From the NCBI RefSeq assembly GCF_902168135.1, contig NZ_CABHOL010000021.1, positions 1 through 64,000 on the forward strand: a stretch of 64,000 nucleotides of DNA, given 5' to 3'. The notes beneath the pieces were generated by a model. The model saw only the letters and a program-made list of their open reading frames with translations, was not told the origin of the DNA and made no database searches. The DNA comes from an uncultured Fluviicola sp. Its GTDB lineage: Bacteria > Bacteroidota > Bacteroidia > Flavobacteriales_D > Crocinitomicaceae. Each line of letters begins with the position of its first letter. Within the stretch, counting starts at the first letter, position 1. The translations under genes were made by a program, and so were the position numbers. Of this stretch, positions 54,112 through 62,708 are shown piece after piece.

Positions 54112-54684
54112 TTAATTATTGTCTATTGCAGTATACAATCTTTGTGAAATATCATCGATACTTCCGATTCCATCTACTGCAATGTATTTTCCTTGTTTTT
54201 CGTAATAATCTTTTACCGGCGCTGTTTCATTCTTGTAAACATTGATACGGTTCTGGATTACTTCCGGGTTTGCGTCGTCCGGTCTTCCGCTTACTTCAGC
54301 GCGTTTTTTCAAACGTTCGCGCAATTCGTCTTCAGCTACTTCCAATCCAACCATCATCGTGATCTCTGTATTGATCGTGCTCAGGAATGAGTCCAAAGCC
54401 TGTGCTTGTGCGTTGGTTCTTGGAAATCCGTCAAAAATGAAGCCTTTTGCATCTTTATGCTTTAACACTTCGCTTTTCAACATATTGATTGTCACCTCAT
54501 CCGGAACCAGGTTTCCCCGATCCATGTAACTTTTTGCCAATAGACCCAATTCGGTTTCACCTTTAATATTTGCGCGGAAAATATCACCTGTTGATAGGTG
54601 CACCAGGTTATATCTGCCGATCAATCTTTCCGACTGCGTTCCTTTCCCTGCTCCGGGAGGGCCAAATAGTACGATGTTCAACAT
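54112..54684 (-). CDS. adk: Adenylate kinase
   Basis: 190 residues, short form without the zinc/LID insertion. P-loop GPPGAGKGTQSERL, AMP site HLSTGDIFR, GFIFDGFPRTNAQA, LID arginines in KKRAEVSGRPDDANPEVIQNRI. Interconverts AMP+ATP and 2 ADP. 10 nt after the hypoxanthine phosphoribosyltransferase gene, so the two purine-related genes share a transcript. Confidence 0.97.
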   Translation of the reverse strand: MLNIVLFGPPGAGKGTQSERLIGRYNLVHLSTGDIFRANIKGETELGLLAKSYMDRGNLVPDEVTINMLKSEVLKHKDAKGFIFDGFPRTNAQAQALDSFLSTINTEITMMVGLEVAEDELRERLKKRAEVSGRPDDANPEVIQNRINVYKNETAPVKDYYEKQGKYIAVDGIGSIDDISQRLYTAIDNN

Positions 54685-54694
54685 ACGTTTTCTT

Positions 54695-55237
54695 TTAATG
54701 GGATTCTTCTCCCTTTAGTTGATAAATGTGTTCGGTATTTCTTCCCAGTTCATTGTAATCAAGGCCGTAACCTACTACAAATTTATTCGGTATCGAAAAA
54801 CCAATATATGTTGGGGTATGTGTTCCTTTAAATGCTTCCGGCTTGAATAATAAAGTCGCTATCTCCAAACTTGCCGGTTTCTCAACCGATAACAAGGTAA
54901 ATAACTTCTCCATCGTAATCCCGGTATCTACAATATCTTCCAAAATAACCACGTGTTTACCTTTGACAGATGTTGTCAACCCGATTACCTCATCCACTCT
55001 TCCGGAAGAATGCATTCCCTGATAGCTGCTCATTTTTACAAAGGTAATTTCGCAAGGGGAACGGAATTGTTTCATCAAATCAGCGGCAAACATAAACGCG
55101 CCGTTCAGCACCGCAATAAAAACCAGGTCCTTTCCTGCATAATCTCGCTCCAACCGTGCAGCTAAAGCCGAAATCTCTGACTGGATTTTTTCATTTCGGA
55201 TAAAAATCTCAAATGTTTTATCGTTGAGTTGAAGCAC
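54695..55237 (-). CDS. hpt: Hypoxanthine phosphoribosyltransferase, non-ATG start
   Basis: About 180 residues. PRPP-binding motif VVILEDIVDTGITMEKL, FVAVLNG-type loop LVFIAVLNGAFMF, and SSYQGMHSSGR; it salvages hypoxanthine and guanine to IMP/GMP. Homology begins around LQLNDKTFEIFI, but no ATG precedes it in frame near there. I give GTG at 55237. An ATA at 55255, three bases after the TACTTTTG box, would match the leaderless pattern of other genes here and give MKLDDKVLQLND. The distant in-frame ATG at 55354 lies upstream of the promoter box and is rejected. Confidence 0.9.
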   Translation of the reverse strand: MLQLNDKTFEIFIRNEKIQSEISALAARLERDYAGKDLVFIAVLNGAFMFAADLMKQFRSPCEITFVKMSSYQGMHSSGRVDEVIGLTTSVKGKHVVILEDIVDTGITMEKLFTLLSVEKPASLEIATLLFKPEAFKGTHTPTYIGFSIPNKFVVGYGLDYNELGRNTEHIYQLKGEESH

Positions 55238-55258
55238 TTTGTCGTCTAATTTTATGTG

Positions 55259-55266
55259 CAAAAGTA
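55259..55266 (-). promoter_or_regulatory. -7 box (TACTTTTG) for hpt-adk
   Basis: Exact TAnnTTTG on the minus strand. It lies between the distant ATG (55354) and the conserved coding part of hpt, so it decides against the long form. Confidence 0.55.
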
Positions 55267-55404
55267 AGATTTTTACGCCAATTATTGGTTTTGAAGGTAA
55301 AGAAATCCTGCTATTTGGATTATTTCGTTGAATCTTACACAAATGATCCACCATAGATCCCGTTAAATCACACCGCCGGTGAAATCAGATATCTCTAAAC
55401 GAAC

Positions 55405-55412
55405 TATCTTTG
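55405..55412 (+). promoter_or_regulatory. -7 box (TATCTTTG) four bases before purK
   Basis: Exact TAnnTTTG, then CAGT and the ATG at 55417. It implies an mRNA with almost no 5' leader. Confidence 0.6.
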
Positions 55413-55416
55413 CAGT

Positions 55417-56562
55417 ATGAAAAAACAATGGAACGGAAATTCATATAAGGTCGGAATGCTCGGCGGCGGTCAATTGGGACGCATGTTTATACAAGAAGCT
55501 TTAAATTATGATGTCCATGTACATTGTTTGGACCCGGATGCAGATGCACCCTGCAGACACCTGGCCACCTCTTTTCAACATGGTTCTTTGCTGGATTTCG
55601 AGACTGTCGTGAATTTCGGGAATGACAAGGATGTAATTACCGTTGAGATAGAGCATGTCAATGTGGAAGCATTACGCGAGCTTGAAAACAGGGGGGTTAA
55701 AGTATTTCCTCAGCCCAATGTACTGGCAATTGTTCAGGATAAAGGCCTCCAAAAGCAGTTTTACCTGCAGCACGACCTGCCAACAGCGGAATTTACACTG
55801 GTAGACGGAAAAGAAGAATTGCTGTCAAAGAATATTCCGTTCCCTTATGTACTTAAATGGCGTAAGGGGGGATATGATGGAAAAGGTGTCCAAATCATGA
55901 AATCTGCTGCTGATTTCGAGCAGTTGAAAGATACTCCCTATGTAATCGAGCAATTAGTTCCTTTTACCAAAGAACTCTCTGTGATAGTTTCCAGGAATGA
56001 AGCTGGTGAAAGCGTCGTTTATCCTACAGTAGAATGCGAGTTCAGTCCGGTTGCAAACCTGGTCGAGTTCCTGTTCTCTCCGGCAGAAATTTCGGAAGAA
56101 GTGGAGAATAAAGCGCGTGAGATCGCATTGAAAGTAATCGATTCACTCCAGATGGTAGGGATTTTGGCTGTAGAGCTTTTCCTGACTGCCGACAATGAGA
56201 TCCTGATCAATGAAATTGCTCCGCGCCCGCACAACAGCGGACATCACACCATAGAATGCTGTTATACTTCCCAGTTCGAACAACATTTGAGAAGTATCGT
56301 TAATGCTCCTTTGGGATCCACCAAACTGATTACTCCGGGAGTAATGATCAATTTGCTTGGAGAACCCGAATATGAAGGGATTGCTAAATACGAAAACCTG
56401 GAAAAAGTAATCGCACTGGAAGGCGTGAGTGTGCATCTTTACGGAAAACAGACCACCAAACCTTTCCGAAAAATGGGGCATGTAACGATTTACGGACCTA
56501 CCCTGGACGAATTAAAAACAACCGGGAGAATGGTTGCTAAAGAATTAAAAATCAAAGCTTAA
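55417..56562 (+). CDS. purK: 5-(carboxyamino)imidazole ribonucleotide synthase
   Basis: 381 residues. ATP-grasp enzyme: N-terminal VGMLGGGQLGRMFIQEA, VITVEIEHVNVEAL, FPYVLKWRKGGYDGKGV, and the metal/ATP site EILINEIAPRPHNSGHHTIE. It makes N5-CAIR from AIR, bicarbonate and ATP; PurE, encoded about 10 kb away on the opposite strand, takes the next step. Start supported by the promoter box 4 nt upstream; a later ATG (MLGGG) would cut into the Rossmann strand. Confidence 0.97.
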   Translation: MKKQWNGNSYKVGMLGGGQLGRMFIQEALNYDVHVHCLDPDADAPCRHLATSFQHGSLLDFETVVNFGNDKDVITVEIEHVNVEALRELENRGVKVFPQPNVLAIVQDKGLQKQFYLQHDLPTAEFTLVDGKEELLSKNIPFPYVLKWRKGGYDGKGVQIMKSAADFEQLKDTPYVIEQLVPFTKELSVIVSRNEAGESVVYPTVECEFSPVANLVEFLFSPAEISEEVENKAREIALKVIDSLQMVGILAVELFLTADNEILINEIAPRPHNSGHHTIECCYTSQFEQHLRSIVNAPLGSTKLITPGVMINLLGEPEYEGIAKYENLEKVIALEGVSVHLYGKQTTKPFRKMGHVTIYGPTLDELKTTGRMVAKELKIKA

Positions 56563-56612
56563 ATAAAATTATTTCGCTTTAATTACTACCTTTAACCCCC
56601 ATTTAAGAACAA

Positions 56613-59600
56613 TTGAAACTGCGCACACTTATTTTTGTAATCTCACTATTTGTATTGAGTCAGCAACTTAATGCCCAGTTGTATACATTTCAGGAGTTTA
56701 ACCACCAGGACGGACTAAAAATAACCACTACCCTTACAGCCACACAGGATGAACTAGGACATTTACTGATAGGAACAGATGGAAACGGGATAGTCCGATT
56801 TAACGGGACCACCTTTGAATCCATGCATACCGCCAGAGGCCTTGACCGTCCATATCATGTAACGGGAATTTCACTTGTCAACGGGGAGATCTACTTTTCC
56901 ACCCTTTATGCAGGAATACTGAATTATTATAATAACGGAATCCATTCGTTCTATAAAATAAACCCGGTTGCAGAAGGATCAGCTTTAAACATCTCGAAAT
57001 GCCAGAACAGGTTGTCCATTATTACCAACAATTATATCCTCGTAACCGATCTCAACGGAAAACTAATCCTGAAAAAACCTTATCTGTCGAGATACATTAC
57101 TAAATGTGTCCAGTTATTGGAAACTCCTTATGGAAACATCCTGGTTACAGATAAAGATTCTTATTTCATCAGTGCCAGTGAAATAATTCCTTTGAACAAA
57201 TGGGTCAATTCACCTGGTGTGAACTTTCGAATAGCTTGCTATCACCAAAAGAAATTGATACTTTACGATGAAAGCGGGAAAAACAAATACACTTATTACT
57301 TTTCGAATAACGGAAGCATTTTCAGGCAAACCGTTGAAGCAACTGGTTTTGAATTTTCCAAGGCTCCGATTGATAATGTTGCCTCCAGGAACAATCGTAT
57401 TTTTTTCAGCCATTCGGACAAGCTGCTTTTTTCCATTGAAGGAGATAACCTGAAACGGATTGCTCCCAATTACAATAAAGAACTTGGAGTAATTTACCAT
57501 TTGTTCATTGACAATTCGGGTGATTATTGGATGAATACTTCGCAGGGAATCACTAAAATCAGTATCGAACCATTTACAAAAGTCAAATTAAGCCCCATCT
57601 TCGAAGACAATTTGATCCTTCAGATTTTCCGAACGAAGAACAATAATTTCTTACTGGGAAATGGAAAGAACGAACTCTATTACGGTCCTCTGTATTCTCC
57701 AAAATTTCAGGTGAAAAAGAACCTGCGGGCCAATCATATATTGGAATGCCCGTTGGGAACACTAATTTGTTCCGAGACAGGAATTTATGAATTTAAAAAC
57801 GGAGAAATCCGGGAAACCACTATTCCGGACCAAAAGGGTGAACGTATTAAGTTTGCTATTTGGGATGGTGAAAAACTCTGGTTTGCACCTGCCCAGAAAG
57901 GCCTTTACTCCTACAATCCGAAAACAAAGACCAGTACGAAATTAAAGATGACCGGTACTCCGGATTATTTTTACTGCGGACAACAATCTGCAGATGGGAA
58001 GTTCTTATACTTCGGAACAAATGAAGGTATCAAAAAACTAACCCTTGCAACCCGGGAAATCAAACACCTTACTCATTTCAATAAGATTGGAGCATATGCA
58101 GGAAACGCAACTACAGATCGTTATGGTAACCTGTGGTTTTCATTTGACCGTGGAATTGCTGGCATTGACCGGAACCACCGACTGATTATTATCGAAGATC
58201 AGAAAATCCTTCCTTCCTATTTGTTCTATACACTTACTGCGGATAAACTGGGAAATCTGATCATTGGAACAAACCTGGGCATCCATATTCTAAAAATGGA
58301 CCTGAAAGGTAAAGTCGTTTATCACAAAAATTACAACGAAAAAAACGGTTTCAAAGGATATGAAACCAATATGCGTGCTGTTTTCCAGGATGAAAACAGA
58401 GCATTCGTAGGAACTTCAGAGGGCTTGTTTTTAATTAACACCGAAACTCTCAAAAACTATCCTGTCCCACCGAAGCCCATTATTATTAAAGGACGCTTAT
58501 TCCAAAACGGGGTAATACGCGATGTAGACCAGGGGAAATACCTGACTTTCAAAACTATTCTTTCCAAAAACAGCGGACTTGAATACTATTACCGGATTAA
58601 CGGGTATCATAAATTTTGGGTAAAGCTCAATAGTTCCGGTGAAATGAAAATGCCCGAACTGGAAAATGGTTCTTACAAATTGGAAGTTCGATCCACTTTC
58701 GACGGAATTAATTTTTCGGAAACAGCTCATTACCCGATTCTGGTGCACAACCCTATCTGGCAATCCAAATGGTTCATTGTCATCATTATTCTGTTCCTGG
58801 GATTGTTGAACATTGGCTACCTGGAATGGACCAGAACCGGAATGCGCATCAATCTTTATGAAATCAGCTACAATTCCCTGGATCCGCGCTTCGTTCCGAA
58901 ACTGCTTTTGTTCGGGGCGCTTACCAATGTACTGACCGGACTTATCATTTACTATTTTGTAGATGAAAAGCTGGCTTATGTCATGGTAAACATCATTGCG
59001 AGTTCAGTACTTATACTGGCCTATTTTGTTCACCGCATTTCTTCCCGCAGGAACAGACTGGATTACATCAACAACCTGAGTTTGTATCTATCCCTGGTAG
59101 TGCTTTTTATCCAATTCTTCTACATTCTCTTTATCTCCAACATTCATCCTTATCCGATCACGGCGATTGTGCTTGTTTCCAGCGCTTTACCTTACCTGTT
59201 AAACAACATCCGCTCGATCATCATTATTTGCTTGCTGGAAATCCTTGTATCTGTAATGATGCTGATCTGGATCGAAAACCCGATATATAACGGGGTACTT
59301 TTTGTTTTAACGATCGGTATTTCTTCGGCATTGGTTGTAATGGTGACCTACCTGCGAAACGATTCCCTGGAAAAACTGTTCTTTGTCAGCAACATCCTGA
59401 ACAAAGGAAACATGATGGCGATTTCTTTTGACCAAAAGGGAATCATTACTTATTGCAGTAAGAACCTTTCCAACTTGCTGCATATCGATTCCAACATGAT
59501 TGTCGGGAAATCCCTTTCCACCCTGAACCCCATTGTAGTTTCCGCTGAAATGCGCGAATTCTCCCTGGGAGATGAATTCTCCGACGGAAAAATATTCCTG

Positions 59601-60857
59601 GTACCGATGTACAATAAAAAAGGAGAAGTCATCTGGATTGAATGGTCCTGCAAGTATTTCTCTGACTCTGTGCGAGTTATTATGGGACAGGATGTAACAG
59701 AAAAACTGACTTTGACTACCAATTACCAATCATTGGTTGAGAATGCACACGATATGATCTTCAATACGGATATTGACGGAAACTTCACTTATCTGAATGA
59801 GATGAGCAGCCGTACATTCGGTTACAAACACGAAAACCTGGTTGGAAAAGATTCCGTAACCATCGTTCATCCCGAATACCGTGAGATCGTGAAGGATTTC
59901 TTCCGCAATCAGATCATTAACCGAATCCAGAATACCTACCTGGAATTTCCCATTCGCACAAAAGAAGGCCGTATCATCTGGCTCGGGCAAAACGCCTCTA
60001 TCGTGTTCGAACCGGGTTCACGAAAACGCATCATCGGGTTTACAGCTCTTGCACGTGACATCACAGAAAAAAGGGCTAATGAACTGTTAATCGAACAGCA
60101 GAACAAAGACATTACATCCAGTATCAATTCTGCCAAACGCATTCAATACAGTTTGTTGCCGAAAGCATCCGAGATAGGAAGTCATTTTGAGGATTATTTC
60201 GTGATATTCAAACCAAAGGATATCGTTAGCGGGGATTTCTACTGGACACACAAAATCGGTAATAAACTGATCCTGGTGCTGGCCGACTGCACCGGGCATG
60301 GGGTTCCGGGAGCTTTCATGACCATTCTTGGAATTAACCTGCTGAACCAACTGGTAATTGAACGAAAAATTGATGACCCGGCACAAATATTGAATGGCCT
60401 TAACAACGAATTGCACAAATTACTGCATCACGGGAATAATACCTTAACAACGGAAGGAATGGATGCATTGGTTGTAGTTTTTGAAGGCAGCGACATCCAA
60501 TTCGCAACAAGTGGTGTTGCCCTGATCCACATTCATCAGGAGGAATTCAACCTTTACAGGTATACGAAAATCGAAAAAGATACGGAGCTGCAGATCTATG
60601 AAAACAAGACCCTTACCCTGGAAGAAGACGATCAGCTTTACCTGATTACAGACGGATTCCAGAAGCAGTTCGGATCTATCCGCAATAAAAAGTTCTCTTT
60701 CAAACGCATTCGGGAGCTGCTTGAGAAAATCAAGGTCGAATCGATGCCTTTACAGAAGAAGTATTTTGAAAATGCCTGGTCGAATTGGTCGGAAGGACAT
60801 GAACAAACGGATGATATAACGATTATCGGTTTGAAGAAGTACCAGGGGAAGGAATAG
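56613..60857 (+). CDS. Propeller-7TM-PAS-PAS-SpoIIE phosphatase sensor protein
   Basis: 1414 residues, TTG start giving signal peptide MKLRTLIFVISLFVLSQQLNA. Periplasmic part: two-component-regulator propeller (residues about 25-640, strands such as GHLLIGTDGNGIVRFNG, GNLWFSFDRGIAGIDR, GNLIIGTNLGIHIL) and a Y_Y_Y-type domain (GLEYYYRINGYHKFWV ... LEVRSTFDG). About seven helices from residue 720 to 930. Two PAS domains (MMAISFDQKGIITYCSKNLS; DMIFNTDIDGNFTYLNEMSS). C-terminal PP2C/SpoIIE phosphatase: IQYSLLPKASEI, KPKDIVSGDFYW, LADCTGHGVPGAFMTI, LYLITDGFQKQFG, QTDDITIIGLK, with metal-binding Asp residues in place. No kinase domain. Probably dephosphorylates an anti-sigma antagonist or similar partner in response to an outside signal; the partner is not nearby. 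Confidence 0.9.
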   Translation: MKLRTLIFVISLFVLSQQLNAQLYTFQEFNHQDGLKITTTLTATQDELGHLLIGTDGNGIVRFNGTTFESMHTARGLDRPYHVTGISLVNGEIYFSTLYAGILNYYNNGIHSFYKINPVAEGSALNISKCQNRLSIITNNYILVTDLNGKLILKKPYLSRYITKCVQLLETPYGNILVTDKDSYFISASEIIPLNKWVNSPGVNFRIACYHQKKLILYDESGKNKYTYYFSNNGSIFRQTVEATGFEFSKAPIDNVASRNNRIFFSHSDKLLFSIEGDNLKRIAPNYNKELGVIYHLFIDNSGDYWMNTSQGITKISIEPFTKVKLSPIFEDNLILQIFRTKNNNFLLGNGKNELYYGPLYSPKFQVKKNLRANHILECPLGTLICSETGIYEFKNGEIRETTIPDQKGERIKFAIWDGEKLWFAPAQKGLYSYNPKTKTSTKLKMTGTPDYFYCGQQSADGKFLYFGTNEGIKKLTLATREIKHLTHFNKIGAYAGNATTDRYGNLWFSFDRGIAGIDRNHRLIIIEDQKILPSYLFYTLTADKLGNLIIGTNLGIHILKMDLKGKVVYHKNYNEKNGFKGYETNMRAVFQDENRAFVGTSEGLFLINTETLKNYPVPPKPIIIKGRLFQNGVIRDVDQGKYLTFKTILSKNSGLEYYYRINGYHKFWVKLNSSGEMKMPELENGSYKLEVRSTFDGINFSETAHYPILVHNPIWQSKWFIVIIILFLGLLNIGYLEWTRTGMRINLYEISYNSLDPRFVPKLLLFGALTNVLTGLIIYYFVDEKLAYVMVNIIASSVLILAYFVHRISSRRNRLDYINNLSLYLSLVVLFIQFFYILFISNIHPYPITAIVLVSSALPYLLNNIRSIIIICLLEILVSVMMLIWIENPIYNGVLFVLTIGISSALVVMVTYLRNDSLEKLFFVSNILNKGNMMAISFDQKGIITYCSKNLSNLLHIDSNMIVGKSLSTLNPIVVSAEMREFSLGDEFSDGKIFLVPMYNKKGEVIWIEWSCKYFSDSVRVIMGQDVTEKLTLTTNYQSLVENAHDMIFNTDIDGNFTYLNEMSSRTFGYKHENLVGKDSVTIVHPEYREIVKDFFRNQIINRIQNTYLEFPIRTKEGRIIWLGQNASIVFEPGSRKRIIGFTALARDITEKRANELLIEQQNKDITSSINSAKRIQYSLLPKASEIGSHFEDYFVIFKPKDIVSGDFYWTHKIGNKLILVLADCTGHGVPGAFMTILGINLLNQLVIERKIDDPAQILNGLNNELHKLLHHGNNTLTTEGMDALVVVFEGSDIQFATSGVALIHIHQEEFNLYRYTKIEKDTELQIYENKTLTLEEDDQLYLITDGFQKQFGSIRNKKFSFKRIRELLEKIKVESMPLQKKYFENAWSNWSEGHEQTDDITIIGLKKYQGKE

Positions 60858-61009
60858 CCTGAGGCAGGCACTAGTTACACGAGGTTTTATTTCCCGCTGA
60901 TCTCACCGATTACGCAAAGGATTATTTAATAATAAGGACTTCGCAGGCTCAGTCATGGCAGCTTTGCTGTTTTTTACCCCAAGGCACAAGAAGTTCACAA
61001 GAATTTATT

Positions 61010-61052
61010 GAGCTCATTCGATCTCCGCCTTCGGAGAGCTCTCTTTTTTAAT
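61010..61052 (+). terminator. Hairpin and T-run after the sensor gene
   Basis: GAGCT...ATCTCCG-CCTT-CGGAGAGCTC then TCTTTTTT. It lies about 160 bp beyond the stop, between convergent genes. Confidence 0.5.
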
Positions 61053-61095
61053 CACTTGAACCACGGAGTATGTATGCTGTAAACAGGTAGTTTTT

Positions 61096-62310
61096 TTAGC
61101 TAATTATTGTTTTCTTCACCAAATAGCGCACCGGGAAATAGGACGACAACACACTCAAAAGAACAACCATTCCCAGGATGAATAATACGTCTTTCACCTG
61201 CAGAATAATCGGGAAAGCTTCTCCGCCGGAATTCGGCATTTTCAGGAACGCAAACTGCATTTGAAGCAGACAAACACCCACACCCAAAACCAAACCGATC
61301 AAAATTCCCTTAAAGGCGATCAAAATTCCTTCGAAGAAGAAAATCCGGAAAATAAACTGCCTGGTAGCGCCAAAACGTTCCATGGTTTCGATATTTTCCT
61401 TTTTCTCGATGAAGAGCATGTTCAGGGATGCGACTAAATTAAATGCGGCCAGAACAAAAATAAACAAGAGGATCAACACCACGATCTTCTTTTCACTTTC
61501 GCTTGTCTTAAAGATCAGTTCGTTCTTTTCAGCAGCCGTTTTGACCTGGAATTTCTCCCCGAATTTAGCTTGAAGAACCGTTTTGACAGATTCAATATTC
61601 TCCTTCTCAGCATGAATATAAACCGATGTAATGTCCGAGCCATAATTCAGCTGAGTTTCCGCATAGTTGATCGGAACCAATACATCAGACATATTTACGT
61701 CTTTATTGTAATTCATTCTGCCTACTACTTTCAGCGGAGAGACCTTGAACGGACTTTTCAAACGGGTCATCGAAGCATCCCTGAGCGGTGTGTAGAGCAT
61801 CAGTTCTTCGTAGCCATCCATTTCGGAAATATATCCGTCAATTTTATCCAGTAAACTTGCACCTATAACTGCGGTTGGCTGCCCGTTCTCCTCCAGGTAG
61901 GGATAGCCGTCAACCATGTGTTCTTTTAAATTGCATGCATCCGTAAACGAATAATCCACACCCACCATGCGTGCATTGATCCATTTCTTACCATGCTTAA
62001 TAATAACGGTTTCTTCAATAGCTTTTGAAACGGAAATAACTCCCGGTATTTTGCGCAGGTTATCCAGCTTAACAGTTGTAGAATCAAATGTTTTTCCTTC
62101 CAGCGAACGCATGGTGATAGCCGGATCGTAATCCGAATAAAGCTTGGAAACCATTTGCTCAATTCCGTTAAAGGCAGATAAAATAATCACCAGTGCAGCT
62201 GTAATAACCGCAATTCCGACAACCGATATACGCGTAATCCAATTAACCAGGTTTCGCTGTTTCCGGGTATATCGAAGATACCTTCTCGCTATGAAAAATG
62301 AAACCTTAAT
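61096..62310 (-). CDS. LolC/LolE-type ABC transporter permease with apparent ATT start
   Basis: 404 residues. The frame continues upstream of the GTG at 62190 with obvious family sequence: KVSFFIARRYLRYTRKQ, LVNWITRISVVGIAVITAAL, then VIILSAFNGIEQ. No ATG, GTG or TTG exists in that 40-codon part, and a TGA closes it two codons above the ATT at 62310. ATT AAG overlaps the rbfA stop (ATTAA), so translation is probably coupled. Helix 1 near residue 35, periplasmic domain about 60-270, three C-terminal helices (IVVLILLFIFVLAAFNLVASLNMLF; GILIGLVLGVGVCLLQMQFAFL; VLFILGMVVLLSVLSSYFPVRYLV). It should act in lipoprotein release to the outer membrane; the LolD ATPase is not adjacent. Confidence 0.88.
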   Translation of the reverse strand: MKVSFFIARRYLRYTRKQRNLVNWITRISVVGIAVITAALVIILSAFNGIEQMVSKLYSDYDPAITMRSLEGKTFDSTTVKLDNLRKIPGVISVSKAIEETVIIKHGKKWINARMVGVDYSFTDACNLKEHMVDGYPYLEENGQPTAVIGASLLDKIDGYISEMDGYEELMLYTPLRDASMTRLKSPFKVSPLKVVGRMNYNKDVNMSDVLVPINYAETQLNYGSDITSVYIHAEKENIESVKTVLQAKFGEKFQVKTAAEKNELIFKTSESEKKIVVLILLFIFVLAAFNLVASLNMLFIEKKENIETMERFGATRQFIFRIFFFEGILIAFKGILIGLVLGVGVCLLQMQFAFLKMPNSGGEAFPIILQVKDVLFILGMVVLLSVLSSYFPVRYLVKKTIIS

Positions 62311-62641
62311 CTTTCAATAATTTATCGATGGTTTCAGCATAATCCAAAGAATCATCGATGTAGAACAGAAGCTCCGGAATTTTATGCATGTTCTTCAAAC
62401 GTTTTCCTACCTCTCCGCGAATTTTTCGTGAATTTTCCTGGATATTTTTTAGTACTTCTTTCTTATCGGGCCCCATGAAAACGGATAAATAAATACGTGC
62501 CAAAGAAAGATCGGAAGTTACTCTTACAATCGTCACACTGACCATTGCACCCAAGCAAATCTCACGTGCATTGCGTTGAAAATAAGTCGATAATTCTTCT
62601 TGAATTACTCCTTCAACCCGGTTTTGTCTAATTGAACTCAT
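62306..62641 (-). CDS. rbfA: 30S ribosome-binding factor RbfA
   Basis: 111 residues. KH-like fold typical of RbfA: RQNRVEGVIQEELSTYF at the N-terminus, LARIYLSVFMGPDKKEV, and the C-terminal KIPELLFYIDDSLDYAETIDKLL. It takes part in 16S rRNA 5'-end maturation and cold adaptation. A TAACTTTG box lies 4 nt before the ATG. The stop overlaps the permease start. Confidence 0.95.
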   Translation of the reverse strand: MSSIRQNRVEGVIQEELSTYFQRNAREICLGAMVSVTIVRVTSDLSLARIYLSVFMGPDKKEVLKNIQENSRKIRGEVGKRLKNMHKIPELLFYIDDSLDYAETIDKLLKD

Positions 62642-62645
62642 ACTG

Positions 62646-62653
62646 CAAAGTTA
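62646..62653 (-). promoter_or_regulatory. -7 box (TAACTTTG) four bases before rbfA
   Basis: Exact TAnnTTTG on the minus strand followed by CAGT and ATG, the same spacing and even the same four bases as purK. Confidence 0.6.
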
Positions 62654-62694
62654 AGAATTGTAAACTCGTTCATACACAAAGGACAACAAAAACA

Positions 62695-62702
62695 TATCTT
62701 TG
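62695..62702 (+). promoter_or_regulatory. -7 box (TATCTTTG) six bases before the ABC exporter gene
   Basis: Exact TAnnTTTG, then TACTGC and the ATG at 62709. Divergent from the rbfA box 42 bp away. Confidence 0.6.
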
Positions 62703-62708
62703 TACTGC

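Noticed and set aside
45440-56562. purEK operon
   Set aside because: purE and purK are about 10 kb apart on opposite strands, each with its own -7 box.
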